DNA of 54,306 nt from Hyphomicrobium sp. Its GTDB lineage: Bacteria > Pseudomonadota > Alphaproteobacteria > Rhizobiales > Hyphomicrobiaceae. The notes under the pieces were generated by a model. It saw only the letters and a program-made list of their open reading frames with translations. It did not search any database and was not told the origin of the DNA. A program made the translations under genes and the position numbers. The stretch lies in assembly GCA_030148725.1 (NCBI GenBank), contig JASBSU010000048.1, positions 1 to 54,306 on the forward strand. Reading direction: 5' to 3'. Positions 1 to 7,630 of this stretch are shown here, in pieces. The stretch's first letter is position 1; each line of letters starts with the position of its first letter.

Positions 1-858
1 TCGGGAGCGCAGGTCGACCAGCGCTCCTAACCACAAGAGAACGATCAGAAATAGGATCGAGATCGTCGCCAGGAAAGCGGCAAAGCACAGCTCAAGCGTT
101 CGCCGCGGAATACGGTGCGCCAGCCGCACGCCGAAAGGTGCTGCCCACACGCTGAGCGGTGCCACGATCACCGCCGCAAGCAGGTTCACGTAGCCGATCG
201 AGAACGGCGGCAGGCCGCCAGCATCCCAGCCAGCCCACGCGTAGCCGATGACGCCGGGTATCGCGATCAGCGGCCCGACGCCAGCCGCAGTCGAAACCGC
301 CTGCAGGATCGGCTTGCCGAACAGCGTCAGCAGCGGCACGACGAACGTCGCACCGCCGATGCTCATCAGCATGGAAATGAACCCGACGAGCAGTCCGCCA
401 ACTTGCGGCCACGGCGAAGCCGGCAGATGATCCGATATCCGCCAGTCCTCGCGGCCCAGCGCCATCTTGAGCGCAATGACCGTCGCCGACACCACCCACA
501 CCCACTTCAGGACTTCGCCGCTGGCCCACTTCGCGACGATCGCGCCGAGCACCACACCCGTAACGACGAACACGGCGACACGCCGCAACAGCGCCATGTC
601 AACGGAGCCACGCGCCCGATGCCCGGCAAACGACTTGAGTGACGTCGGCACGATGATGGCGAGACACGTCCCGAGCACGAGATGCATGCGGATCGAAGGA
701 TCGACATCGAGCGCGCGAAACACTTCATACAACACCGGGACCAATACCCCGCCGCCACCAATTCCGAGCAGCCCCGCCAGAAAACCCGCGATTACTCCTG
801 CCGCGAGCAGACCGACCACGAGCATCGCAAGCTCGCTTGCCTCCAGGCCGAATGGCAT
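1..858 (-). CDS. TauE/SafE family sulfite/anion exporter, 3' end missing
   Basis: The reading frame stays open from an ATG at 858 to the left edge, so 286 residues are visible and the C-terminus lies outside the window. The protein is strongly hydrophobic with about eight predicted membrane segments. It has the internal two-fold layout of the TauE/SafE (DUF81) family: a glycine-rich GIGGGGVLVP at residues 32-41 and a second copy, SIGGATFVVP, in the second half. The family exports sulfite, sulfoacetate or related small anions across the inner membrane, or takes them up. It starts 12 bp after the dusA stop on the same strand, so the two are probably co-transcribed. The substrate cannot be read from the sequence; a sulfur anion would fit the sulfur genes to the right. 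Confidence 0.9.
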   Translation of the reverse strand, partial: MPFGLEASELAMLVVGLLAAGVIAGFLAGLLGIGGGGVLVPVLYEVFRALDVDPSIRMHLVLGTCLAIIVPTSLKSFAGHRARGSVDMALLRRVAVFVVTGVVLGAIVAKWASGEVLKWVWVVSATVIALKMALGREDWRISDHLPASPWPQVGGLLVGFISMLMSIGGATFVVPLLTLFGKPILQAVSTAAGVGPLIAIPGVIGYAWAGWDAGGLPPFSIGYVNLLAAVIVAPLSVWAAPFGVRLAHRIPRRTLELCFAAFLATISILFLIVLLWLGALVDLRSR

Positions 859-870
859 TTTGCCCAGCTC

Positions 871-1869
871 CTATTCGGCCGCCGCAATGTGGTCCGAGGA
901 CGACTCGACCAGCGCCAGCGCTTCGAGCAGAACCGAGACCTCTGCGCTTGCCCGCGGTGCGTTCTCGCTGAGGTGACGCCGGAAGAGACGCGCCCGCGGT
1001 TCGCCGTGATAGATGCCAAGCATGTGCCGCACGACGTTGTTGAGGCGTCCACCACCGGCCAGATGACGCTCGATGTATGGGATCATCGCCTCGATGACAT
1101 CGCGACGCGACAGCACGGCTGCAGGCGCATCGAAAATGCGACGGTCCACCTCCGCAAGCAGATACGGCGTCTGGTACGCCGCACGCCCGAGCATCACCCC
1201 ATCGACATGCTGCAGGTGTCCCAGCGCCTGCTCGAGATCAGCGATCCCGCCGTTCAGCGAGATCGTCAACTCGGGATGCTTCTCCTTGAGACGATAGACC
1301 CGCGCATAATCGAGCGGAGGTATCTCGCGGTTCTCCTTGGGCGACAGGCCCTTCAGCCATGCCTTACGCGCGTGCACGATGAACGTCCGGCAGCCCGCGT
1401 CGGCAACCGTGTCGATGAAGCGTTGAAAATCGCTCTCGCTATCCTGGTCGTCGATACCGATGCGACACTTCACGGTGACCGGAACGCGGACCTGCCGTTG
1501 CATCGCGACGAAACAGGCCGCAACGAGGTCGGGCTCAGCCATGAGGCAGGCGCCGAAGCGGCCTTCCTGCACTCGATCCGACGGACAGCCGACGTTGAGA
1601 TTGATCTCGCCGTAGCCAAAGGTGGCCCCGACGGCCGCAGCGTCAGCCAGGGCCTCGGGGTCCGAACCCCCAAGTTGCAGCGCCACCGGACCATCCACAT
1701 CGCCGGTCCCGAGCAGCCGTCCGCGATCACCGCGCAGGATCGCCGGCGCCGTCACCATCTCGGTGTAGAGCAAGGCATGGCGCGTCAACCGACGGTGGAA
1801 CGTCCGGCAATGCCGGTCCGTCCAATCCATCATAGGAGCGACACAGAACCTATGCGGCTGATAAAACAC
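871..1869 (-). CDS. dusA: tRNA-dihydrouridine(20/20a) synthase DusA
   Basis: DusA is a cytosolic flavoenzyme that reduces U20/U20a in the tRNA D-loop using FMN and NADPH. The family's opening APMMDWTDRH, the catalytic-cysteine motif GCPSDRVQ and a TIM-barrel FMN phosphate site (NGGI, GRAAYQ) are all present. The frame extends to an ATG at 1926, but I prefer the GTG at 1869. An AGGA element sits 6 bp upstream of it, and the resulting 332-residue product matches the usual family length and starts just before the conserved core. The ATG would add 19 residues that overlap repeat-bearing DNA near the integrase remnant. The gene is followed after 12 bp by the TauE-like exporter. Identification is secure; only the start is uncertain. 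Confidence 0.93.
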   Translation of the reverse strand: MFYQPHRFCVAPMMDWTDRHCRTFHRRLTRHALLYTEMVTAPAILRGDRGRLLGTGDVDGPVALQLGGSDPEALADAAAVGATFGYGEINLNVGCPSDRVQEGRFGACLMAEPDLVAACFVAMQRQVRVPVTVKCRIGIDDQDSESDFQRFIDTVADAGCRTFIVHARKAWLKGLSPKENREIPPLDYARVYRLKEKHPELTISLNGGIADLEQALGHLQHVDGVMLGRAAYQTPYLLAEVDRRIFDAPAAVLSRRDVIEAMIPYIERHLAGGGRLNNVVRHMLGIYHGEPRARLFRRHLSENAPRASAEVSVLLEALALVESSSDHIAAAE

Positions 1870-1889
1870 AGATTTTCCTGTTCTCTCAG

Positions 1890-1981
1890 TGTGCACGGAC
1901 GAGAACATGCACAATTTTGTTCGCATCTGTTCTCATCTCTAACCACCTTTTCTCACCTTCTGTGTGCACGGTTTGTGCACG
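1890..1981. repeat. Three TGTGCACG copies between dusA and the integrase remnant
   Basis: TGTGCACG occurs at 1890-1897, 1963-1970 and 1974-1981, the last two 11 bp apart. All lie in the short AT-richer gap between the 5' end of dusA and the integrase fragment. Short repeated motifs next to an integrase gene can be arm-type recombinase sites, but here this is inference. Confidence 0.4.
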
Positions 1982-2005
1982 CCGGAGAGCACCCATATGG
2001 GCGCC

Positions 2006-2359
2006 ATGGCAACCTTCGATAAGCTACCCTCGGGCCGTTGGCGAGCGCAGGTCCGTCGCAAGGGTCAAACGGCCTCGCGCAGCTTCCGGCTGAAGTCGGA
2101 CGCCGATGCCTGGGCCAGGGAGGCCGAGGACCAGATTGGGCGTGGCAAGAGCATCGATGCCGTGCACGTCGATGCGACTACGACGTTCGCGGAAATCATC
2201 GACTTGCATATCCGAGACTTGGCCGAGGTCGGCAAGGCGCTGCTGACCGGGCTCACGCGGGAGCGGATCATCGCCGGGCCCGAAGCGGACTTGGGTGCAG
2301 ACCTTGAGCCCGTGCGCCGGCCGATCAGCGATTCACTCAGCGTCGAGGTGTTGAACTAG
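2006..2359 (+). pseudogene. Tyrosine recombinase (dusA-island type) remnant, N-terminal domain only
   Basis: The first ~75 residues from the ATG at 2006 (opening MATFDKLPSGRWRAQVRRKG) are the arm-type DNA-binding domain of phage/island tyrosine recombinases. After the stretch IIDLHIRDLAEVGK the usual core-binding domain is missing. A short LTRERII piece follows and then unrelated sequence, so there appears to be an internal deletion followed by loss of frame. The catalytic domain (R-H-R-Y) is absent, and 117 residues remain of the expected ~350. An upstream in-frame ATG at 1997 is possible. The fragment is divergent from dusA and 136 bp from its start, the position of integrases of dusA-integrating islands. 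It converges on the ABC ATPase gene and shares a CTAG with its stop. It is almost certainly non-functional. Confidence 0.75.
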
Positions 2360-3198
2360 CCGACGTTCTGAATACCGAGCGGCTCGAGCCGCGGCAGCGC
2401 GTTGCTCTCGTTGCGCGTGTGCAGCAACGACAGACAGCGGCGCTTCAATTCGCCGAACTCAGGCGTAATCGAGACTTCAGCGCTTCGCGGTCGTGCGAAC
2501 GGCACCTTCAGCTCCTCGATGATCCGGCCGGGCCGTTGGCTCATAACGAGCACGCGATCCGCGAGAAAAAGCGCCTCGTCGATGTCGTGCGTGACGAAAA
2601 CGATCGTCGTGCGCACCTTCGACCAAATATCGAGCAGCAACTCTTGCATATTCATGCGTGTCAGTGCGTCGAGCGCCCCGAAGGGCTCGTCCATCAGCAG
2701 CAAGCGCGGCTTGTTCACGAGCACTCGAGCGATCTCGACGCGCTGCTGCATGCCCCCGGATAGCTGCTTGGGGTACCGATGCAAAAAATCCTGCAGTCCC
2801 ACGAGATTCAGAATGCCCTCCGCCTGCTCTTTCCTCAGATTGCGCTTCACGCCGCGCATCTTCGGACCAAAGGTCACATTGGAGAGAATGCTCTTCCACG
2901 GAAAGAGCGTGTGGTGCTGAAAAACTATGCCGCGCTCGGGATGGGGACCCTGCACCGGCTCGCCGTCCACGTTCAGTTCGCCGCCGGCCACGCCGATGTG
3001 TCCGGCAAGCGCGCCCAGCAGCGTTGACTTACCGCAACCCGATGGACCGATGAGGCAAACGAACTCCCCCGGCTCGACCGACAACGTTAGATCTTTGACG
3101 GCTTCGAAGGCCGTGTCGCCACGGCCAAGTCTCACGGACACTTTGCGCGCATCTATTCGGCCCGTATCGGAAAGCGACATTCTTTCGCGCCCGCTCAT
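2356..3198 (-). CDS. NitT/TauT-family ABC transporter, ATP-binding protein (system 1)
   Basis: This 280-residue ATPase energises an importer of the nitrate/sulfonate/taurine class. It shows a Walker A (GPSGCGKST, residues 51-59), Q-loop VFQHHTLFPW, signature LSGGMQQR, Walker B LLLMDEP and switch histidine (FVTHD). I chose the ATG at 3198 because it overlaps the permease stop by 4 bp (ATGA); the longer frame to 3396 runs back through permease coding sequence. A second in-frame Met at 3180 is possible. It is the last gene of a unit with the permease and substrate-binding protein, and probably of the larger AprA-like operon. The substrate is unknown. Confidence 0.93.
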   Translation of the reverse strand: MSGRERMSLSDTGRIDARKVSVRLGRGDTAFEAVKDLTLSVEPGEFVCLIGPSGCGKSTLLGALAGHIGVAGGELNVDGEPVQGPHPERGIVFQHHTLFPWKSILSNVTFGPKMRGVKRNLRKEQAEGILNLVGLQDFLHRYPKQLSGGMQQRVEIARVLVNKPRLLLMDEPFGALDALTRMNMQELLLDIWSKVRTTIVFVTHDIDEALFLADRVLVMSQRPGRIIEELKVPFARPRSAEVSITPEFGELKRRCLSLLHTRNESNALPRLEPLGIQNVG

Positions 3199-4028
3199 CG
3201 TCCGTCCTCGCTGTGCCAGGGAGTGAGCCAGCGACCGATCTGGCGCAGCAAAAAGCTCGAGCCCATCCCTAGAATGCCTATTGCGACCATGCCCACGACG
3301 ATGTCGGCATAGCGCTGAATGACGTAGGACTCCCAGGTGTAGTAGCCGATGCCGTATTGTCCCGAGATCATCTCGGCAGTCACGAGGCAGAACCACGATG
3401 TGCCCATGCCGATCGCGAGCCCGGTGACGATCGCGGGAGCCGCCCCTGGCAGAATTACTTCGCGAAGGATTGCTGCGCGCGTACCTCCGAGGCTCTTGGC
3501 CGACGCGATTAGGCGTGGATCGACATGCTCGACCCCATGAATGGTCGAAAGCAAGATTGGAAACAAAGCACCGATGAAGGTGATGTAGATCATCGACCCT
3601 TCGGACGATGGAAACATCAGAACCGCGAGCGGAATCCAGGCGACGGCCGGAATGGGACGCAACAACTCGAGCGGCGGCAACAGCACGTCACCGATGCGCC
3701 GTGACCTTCCGATCGCAAGCCCCAATAAGATGCCGAGAACAGCGGCGATGGCAAACCCAACGGCTACCCGGCGAAGACTGCTGGTGACATGGCTCAGCGT
3801 CTTCGACGATTGCGCGAGATCGACGGCTGCCGCAGCGACCTCGGTCGGGGGAGGAACGTTGGCGAAGGTAATGAGCCCGAGATTCGCATGATAGGTCGAC
3901 GCCGTCTGCCACGCGAGGAGGCAGACGGCGATCGATGCGGCTCTCAAGATCCAGCGGCTCACGCCGGCGTCATGATTGGCTCGCAAGGCTCCGACCTCAA
4001 TTGGATGCCAGGACGGCTGCGCGCGCAC
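3195..4028 (-). CDS. NitT/TauT-family ABC transporter, permease (system 1)
   Basis: This inner-membrane permease has about six transmembrane segments and the BPD_transp_1 coupling loop near the C-terminal half (EHVDPRLIASAKSLGGT, then LPGAAPAIVTGL). It belongs with SsuC/TauC/NrtB proteins. The GTG at 4028 gives 277 residues and a 32-bp overlap with the upstream substrate-binding protein. A second GTG at 3962 would avoid the overlap and still keep the whole membrane domain, so the start is uncertain. Its stop overlaps the ATPase start (ATGA), indicating translational coupling. Confidence 0.92.
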   Translation of the reverse strand: MRAQPSWHPIEVGALRANHDAGVSRWILRAASIAVCLLAWQTASTYHANLGLITFANVPPPTEVAAAAVDLAQSSKTLSHVTSSLRRVAVGFAIAAVLGILLGLAIGRSRRIGDVLLPPLELLRPIPAVAWIPLAVLMFPSSEGSMIYITFIGALFPILLSTIHGVEHVDPRLIASAKSLGGTRAAILREVILPGAAPAIVTGLAIGMGTSWFCLVTAEMISGQYGIGYYTWESYVIQRYADIVVGMVAIGILGMGSSFLLRQIGRWLTPWHSEDGR

Positions 4029-5406
4029 CCGGCAAGTCCAGCACCTTGCCGCCGTTGGCCTTGGCCCAAGCCTCGGCCTGATCGTTCAGCAGGAAGGCGT
4101 TGATCTGCCCATCGTCACTACGAACGAACCAGGCCTGCGCGCCGAGAAGCTTGATGCCGCTGTTGTGGTCCTGCGCGTAGAAGGCACGCGAAACCTTCCC
4201 CTCGGTGTCGAGTGTCTTCAAGGCCTTCAGCGCAGCCTCGACGGAAGCGTAGTGGCGAACTTTGTCTTCGCCCTTCACCCATATCTGGGAGACGCGCTTC
4301 GGATCCTTGATATCCTGGCCCGAGCCAGCATCTTTGGCGACGAGTGTAAGCTGGTCGTAGTTCTTCAGTGCAGCATCATAGTCGAGGCCCGAGGCCTTGA
4401 AGGCGGCCTTGATATATTTGTCGTCCACGAAGGTATCGACGTCGAGGCCCTGATCGGCTTTCTTCAAAAGCTTGAGCGTATCGATGGCCGTTCCAACAGC
4501 CTGGCGCCATTCGGGCTTCCAGGTGAGATCGCGCGTCTGTAGGCCGAGCGGACCGTGGAACAGGTAGTCGACCTCGGCTTCGATCCCCGACACCTTCTCG
4601 ATCAGCTCGCTGTACTTCTCGGGGTCTTCACGGAACAGCTTGTCCGCTTCGATGACGGCCTGGAGATAGGCCGTGACGACCTCAGGGTATTTCTCTGCGT
4701 AGGCTTTATCCACCAGCACGCCGTGGAACGTAGGTCCGTTTGCCTGCGAGCCGTCGTAGATCTTCCGCGCAAAGCCGCGCCATGGGAAGAGCTCGGCGAA
4801 GGGCACGAAGTCGGCATGCGCCTCGATCTGGTTTGAGCGCAGCGCCGTGCCGGCCACCTCGGGCGCCTGTGTGATGATCGTCACGTCCTTCTCGGGATCC
4901 CAGCCCTGGGCCTTGACGGCGCGCAGCAGCAGGCCATGCGCGGTAGAGGCAAATGGAACCGAGATCGTCTTGCCCTTGAGGTCGGCGAGTGACTGTACCT
5001 GGGAAATCGACGGTACGACGATGCCATTGCCCGAGCCTTTCACGCTCCCCGAGACGGGGGCGATGAAGATGCTCTTGCGGCCGGCTTTTTCGTGCGCGAC
5101 GCCGTTAAACGAACCAGGGAAGTCCGCCATGATACCGAAGTCGAGCTTACCGGCGATCTGGTCGTTGGTGATCGGCGCGCCGCTCGTGAAGTTCTTCCAC
5201 TCGATCTCGTAGGTCGCATCCTTGTACTTACCGTCTTTCGGCAGGTACTTGTCGAGCAGCTTCAGCTCGCGCACGAGCAGGCCGGCCGTTGCGGTATTGA
5301 TGGTCGTGTCCTGCGTGCCGATGGCGACGCGGATCGTCTCGGCTTGCGCCAGCGAGAATGCACTCGCCGCGAACACGCTGCCGACAAGCAATGATTTGAT
5401 GCGCAT
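3997..5406 (-). CDS. ABC transporter substrate-binding protein (system 1), unusually long
   Basis: This is an exported periplasmic binding protein of the NMT1/SsuA-like fold. A Sec signal peptide (MRIKSLLVGSVFAASAFSLAQA) is followed by the mature start ETIRVAIG. Typical family elements are SLADLKGKTISVPFAS and a second lobe around residues 230-300. At 469 residues it is 130-150 longer than ordinary SsuA/TauA proteins and closer to NrtA/CmpA length, with a helical C-terminal extension. The start is fixed by a strong AGGAGGG ribosome site before the ATG at 5406; a longer frame to 5514 lacks a signal peptide. The ligand is unknown. Its genetic link to an AprA-like flavoprotein operon makes an inorganic or organic sulfur compound plausible. 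Confidence 0.9.
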   Translation of the reverse strand: MRIKSLLVGSVFAASAFSLAQAETIRVAIGTQDTTINTATAGLLVRELKLLDKYLPKDGKYKDATYEIEWKNFTSGAPITNDQIAGKLDFGIMADFPGSFNGVAHEKAGRKSIFIAPVSGSVKGSGNGIVVPSISQVQSLADLKGKTISVPFASTAHGLLLRAVKAQGWDPEKDVTIITQAPEVAGTALRSNQIEAHADFVPFAELFPWRGFARKIYDGSQANGPTFHGVLVDKAYAEKYPEVVTAYLQAVIEADKLFREDPEKYSELIEKVSGIEAEVDYLFHGPLGLQTRDLTWKPEWRQAVGTAIDTLKLLKKADQGLDVDTFVDDKYIKAAFKASGLDYDAALKNYDQLTLVAKDAGSGQDIKDPKRVSQIWVKGEDKVRHYASVEAALKALKTLDTEGKVSRAFYAQDHNSGIKLLGAQAWFVRSDDGQINAFLLNDQAEAWAKANGGKVLDLPGARAAVLASN

Positions 5407-5547
5407 GGTCCCTCCTGAATCGGGTCTGGCTCTCCGGAGCAGCATGCGTTCGCAACGCGCCCGGATCTGCACCCCTGAGGAGGATGTCGGTTGCCCTAAC
5501 CATCTAGCAACCAAGTTATTCTGAGCTTCTTATGAGCAAAAACCGCT

Positions 5548-5559
5548 GCAATTAATTGC
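5548..5559. promoter_or_regulatory. Palindrome GCAATTAATTGC upstream of the substrate-binding protein
   Basis: A perfect 12-bp palindrome lies in the 174-bp gap between the Crp/Fnr gene and the substrate-binding protein gene, about 145 bp before the latter's ATG. An identical palindrome lies upstream of the DUF971 gene at 9759-9770. Repetition ahead of both transcription units makes it a good operator candidate, perhaps for the Crp/Fnr protein encoded between them (inference). Confidence 0.6.
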
Positions 5560-5580
5560 TCGACGCTCATTTGCAGGCGT

Positions 5581-6420
5581 TTAGCACTCTGACCGCAGTG
5601 TATCCGGCTGGACGATGACGATGCGGTCGTCGGAAATTTTTATGATGCCACGCCGCTGGTAGCGCGCAAGAGTCGCCGTCACCCATTGGCGCGTCGACCC
5701 GATGATGCCGGCGAGCTGCTCGTGCGTGATCTTGCGATCGATGCGACGGCTAGCGCCATCGGTGTCCGAGAGAATAAGCAGAAGCTGTGCGAGCCGCGCA
5801 GTGACGGAGCGTGTGCCAAGCATTTGAGCGAGCGCCGAGTAGAACTTGCCTTTGGCGACCAGCGCATCGATGAGCGCTAGAGCAAACGCGGGAATGGTTT
5901 CGGCAAGGTGGCGGACGGCGGAGCCAGGAAGGTGCGCGAGCCGTGTCGTATCCACTGTTACGGCAGACCACATGTGCGTGCCGCGGCCAAAAACTTCAGG
6001 ACCGCCGACGAAGTGCCCCGGCGTCCAGTAGGCGAGGGTTAGCTCCTTGCCGGACGGGCCGACATAGTACGTGCGCACGCGTCCCTCTTCGATGAGGAAG
6101 ATGCCGTTGTGACTAGCTCCTTGCACAAAGACGTCCTCCCCAGGACCGGCGGTGAACACGCGCGAGGCGAGGCGCACGGCCGCCAAGTCGCTGGCCGACA
6201 GCCGATCGAGCATGCCGCGCTGGCCTTGCTCGAGATCGAGCTCGCTCAAGTAGATTGCCGATTGAAGCTTCTCTCGCGGCAGCACCAACGCCGACGTGGC
6301 CCCACCCATCACACCCTCGCTGCTTGACCCTGAACGCAGCAGCCTAGCGATGCGGATCGGACCACCAACGAAGAAATAGCGATAAGTAAAGTCCGGCGAG
6401 CACTGGCTCGGCTGCTTCAT
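5581..6420 (-). CDS. Crp/Fnr-family transcriptional regulator
   Basis: This 279-residue cytosolic regulator has an N-terminal extension of ~55 residues, a cNMP-binding-like beta barrel (residues ~75-165, with IEEGRVRTYYV and GKELTLAYWTPG) and a C-terminal winged helix (THEQLAGIIGSTRQWVTATL). The only cysteines are near the two termini, so it cannot hold an FNR-type 4Fe-4S cluster; the effector is unknown. The ATG at 6420 overlaps the HEAT-gene stop by 4 bp (ATGA) and is preferred over the ATG at 6444. Its position inside the AprA-like operon suggests it controls that operon, possibly through the shared GCAATTAATTGC palindrome. Confidence 0.88.
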   Translation of the reverse strand: MKQPSQCSPDFTYRYFFVGGPIRIARLLRSGSSSEGVMGGATSALVLPREKLQSAIYLSELDLEQGQRGMLDRLSASDLAAVRLASRVFTAGPGEDVFVQGASHNGIFLIEEGRVRTYYVGPSGKELTLAYWTPGHFVGGPEVFGRGTHMWSAVTVDTTRLAHLPGSAVRHLAETIPAFALALIDALVAKGKFYSALAQMLGTRSVTARLAQLLLILSDTDGASRRIDRKITHEQLAGIIGSTRQWVTATLARYQRRGIIKISDDRIVIVQPDTLRSEC

Positions 6421-7373
6421 TCCGTCAGTCGTGACAATGCCCAACGCGCGGTCTTGCGCACATCCGGATCAGGATCATTAAGAGCCGGTTCAAGGAAAGG
6501 TACAACGCTGGCGTCACCGATCTCACCAAGAGCAGTAGCGGATTCCTTGCGCAGGTTCGCCTCTGCGTGGTCCAGCTGCGAGGCGATTTTGCGCAAGCTC
6601 GCCCGAACCTTCAGGCGGCCCAGACCGCGCGTGGCCTTCAGGCGGACTTGCCAGTATTCATCATCGAGCGCAGCAATGAGCGCCGCGCCCACCGCGGGTT
6701 GCTCCGATAGGAACGAGGCCGCTTCTGCGGCTGCCTCGCGCACGCTCCAGTCAGCGTCCGACAGCCGCTGGAGCACTGTCGCGACGACCGCCTCGTCGCG
6801 CACAAAGGTCAATGCTCCCACCGAAGCGCGGCGGACGCGCGGCTCGGCATCCGCGGCCGCGGCAATGAGCGCGGCTAACGAGGTCCTGTCCTTGAGATAG
6901 CCCACGGTACCGACTGCCTCGACGCGCACGTCTGGATCCTTGTCGGCAAGCGCTGCCAATGCCGGCTTCAGCGACGCCTCGTTGCGCAGCTCTCGCAGCG
7001 CCCGCAGCGCTGATGCGCGCACGAACGGGCGCTCGTGACTGACGAGCGGCAGCAGCGGAGCTGCAGCGTCGACGTCCTTCAGCTCTGCTGCACTGTCGGC
7101 AGCAGCTGCTGCCACCCCCGAATCAACGTCAAGCAGGGCGATGGCCAGAGCCGATGCCGCCTCCAGGCCATCGAACTCGCCAAGCGCTACCGCCGCTTGC
7201 CGGCGCACGCCTGCGTCAGGGTCGGCCATCGCCGCAGCGAGCAGCCTGACCGCGCCCGGATCGCCGCTGTCGGCCAGCTCGAGGATCGCGACGCGCCGTT
7301 CCCCGGCGTCGCCCTCGGCCAAGCGTTGCGCGACATCGTCAAGATCGGTGTAGCGCTCGAACAGGTCGACCAT
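6417..7373 (-). CDS. HEAT-repeat protein of the AprA-like operon
   Basis: This 318-residue protein is built almost entirely of HEAT (PBS-lyase-type) helical repeats of about 31 residues, roughly nine of them, with the recurring pattern D-P-D-x-x-V-R-x-x-A-x-x-A-L-G. It has no signal peptide or membrane segment, so it should be a cytosolic scaffold. HEAT proteins of this kind act as assembly factors or docking surfaces, for instance in cofactor attachment and in complexes of Fe-S redox enzymes. The gene lies 10 bp after the ferredoxin gene and overlaps the Crp/Fnr gene by 4 bp, so co-expression is very likely. The exact partner is not visible from sequence; the adjacent flavoprotein/ferredoxin pair is the obvious guess. 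Confidence 0.88.
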   Translation of the reverse strand: MVDLFERYTDLDDVAQRLAEGDAGERRVAILELADSGDPGAVRLLAAAMADPDAGVRRQAAVALGEFDGLEAASALAIALLDVDSGVAAAAADSAAELKDVDAAAPLLPLVSHERPFVRASALRALRELRNEASLKPALAALADKDPDVRVEAVGTVGYLKDRTSLAALIAAAADAEPRVRRASVGALTFVRDEAVVATVLQRLSDADWSVREAAAEAASFLSEQPAVGAALIAALDDEYWQVRLKATRGLGRLKVRASLRKIASQLDHAEANLRKESATALGEIGDASVVPFLEPALNDPDPDVRKTARWALSRLTE

Positions 7374-7383
7374 GATGGATTGA

Positions 7384-7617
7384 TCACTTCAGGAGGTAGG
7401 GAATGTTGACGGTAACGGCTCCGGTCGGGCAATCCGCGGCGCACGGCATGCAATACCAGCACTCATCGTATGCCATGTAGGCCTTGCCGGTCTGCTCGCT
7501 GATGCGCAACACGTCGAGCGGGCACACGTCCACACATACCGTGCAGCCTTTGTCGGCGATGCATTTTTCGTTATCGACGATGACCGGAACGCTCGTTGAT
7601 GTATTCGCTAATGGCAT
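7384..7617 (-). CDS. Two-cluster 4Fe-4S ferredoxin, AprB-like
   Basis: This 77-residue protein has eight cysteines in two ferredoxin motifs: C19, C25, C28, C32 and C53, C56, C59, C63. The first motif has the long spacing C-x5-C-x2-C-x3-C, and the second is preceded by aromatic residues (DECWYC). That layout and the ending CPTGAVTV resemble the ferredoxin domain of AprB, the beta subunit of APS reductase, although AprB's C-terminal tail is absent. It should pass electrons to or from the FAD of the neighbouring AprA-like protein in the cytoplasm. I chose the ATG at 7617, 13 bp after the flavoprotein stop; an extension to 7650 would overlap that gene. Confidence 0.87.
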   Translation of the reverse strand: MPLANTSTSVPVIVDNEKCIADKGCTVCVDVCPLDVLRISEQTGKAYMAYDECWYCMPCAADCPTGAVTVNIPYLLK

Positions 7618-7630
7618 TGCTTGTCCCAGT

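Noticed and set aside
1880-1935. GTTC repeats resembling an alphaproteobacterial LexA box near dusA
   Set aside because: The spacing (GTTC-N6-GTTC) does not match the GTTC-N7-GTTC consensus.
682-2022. 446-residue plus-strand frame opposite dusA
   Set aside because: It is antisense to dusA, has no recognisable domain and arises from high GC third-position bias.
2356-2359. CTAG shared by the stop codons of two convergent gene pairs (also at 27668-27671)
   Set aside because: CTAG is self-complementary and gives TAG on both strands, so a chance arrangement is sufficient explanation.
2379-2392. Palindrome GCGGCTCGAGCCGC as a terminator
   Set aside because: It lies inside the end of the ATPase coding region and has no T-run.
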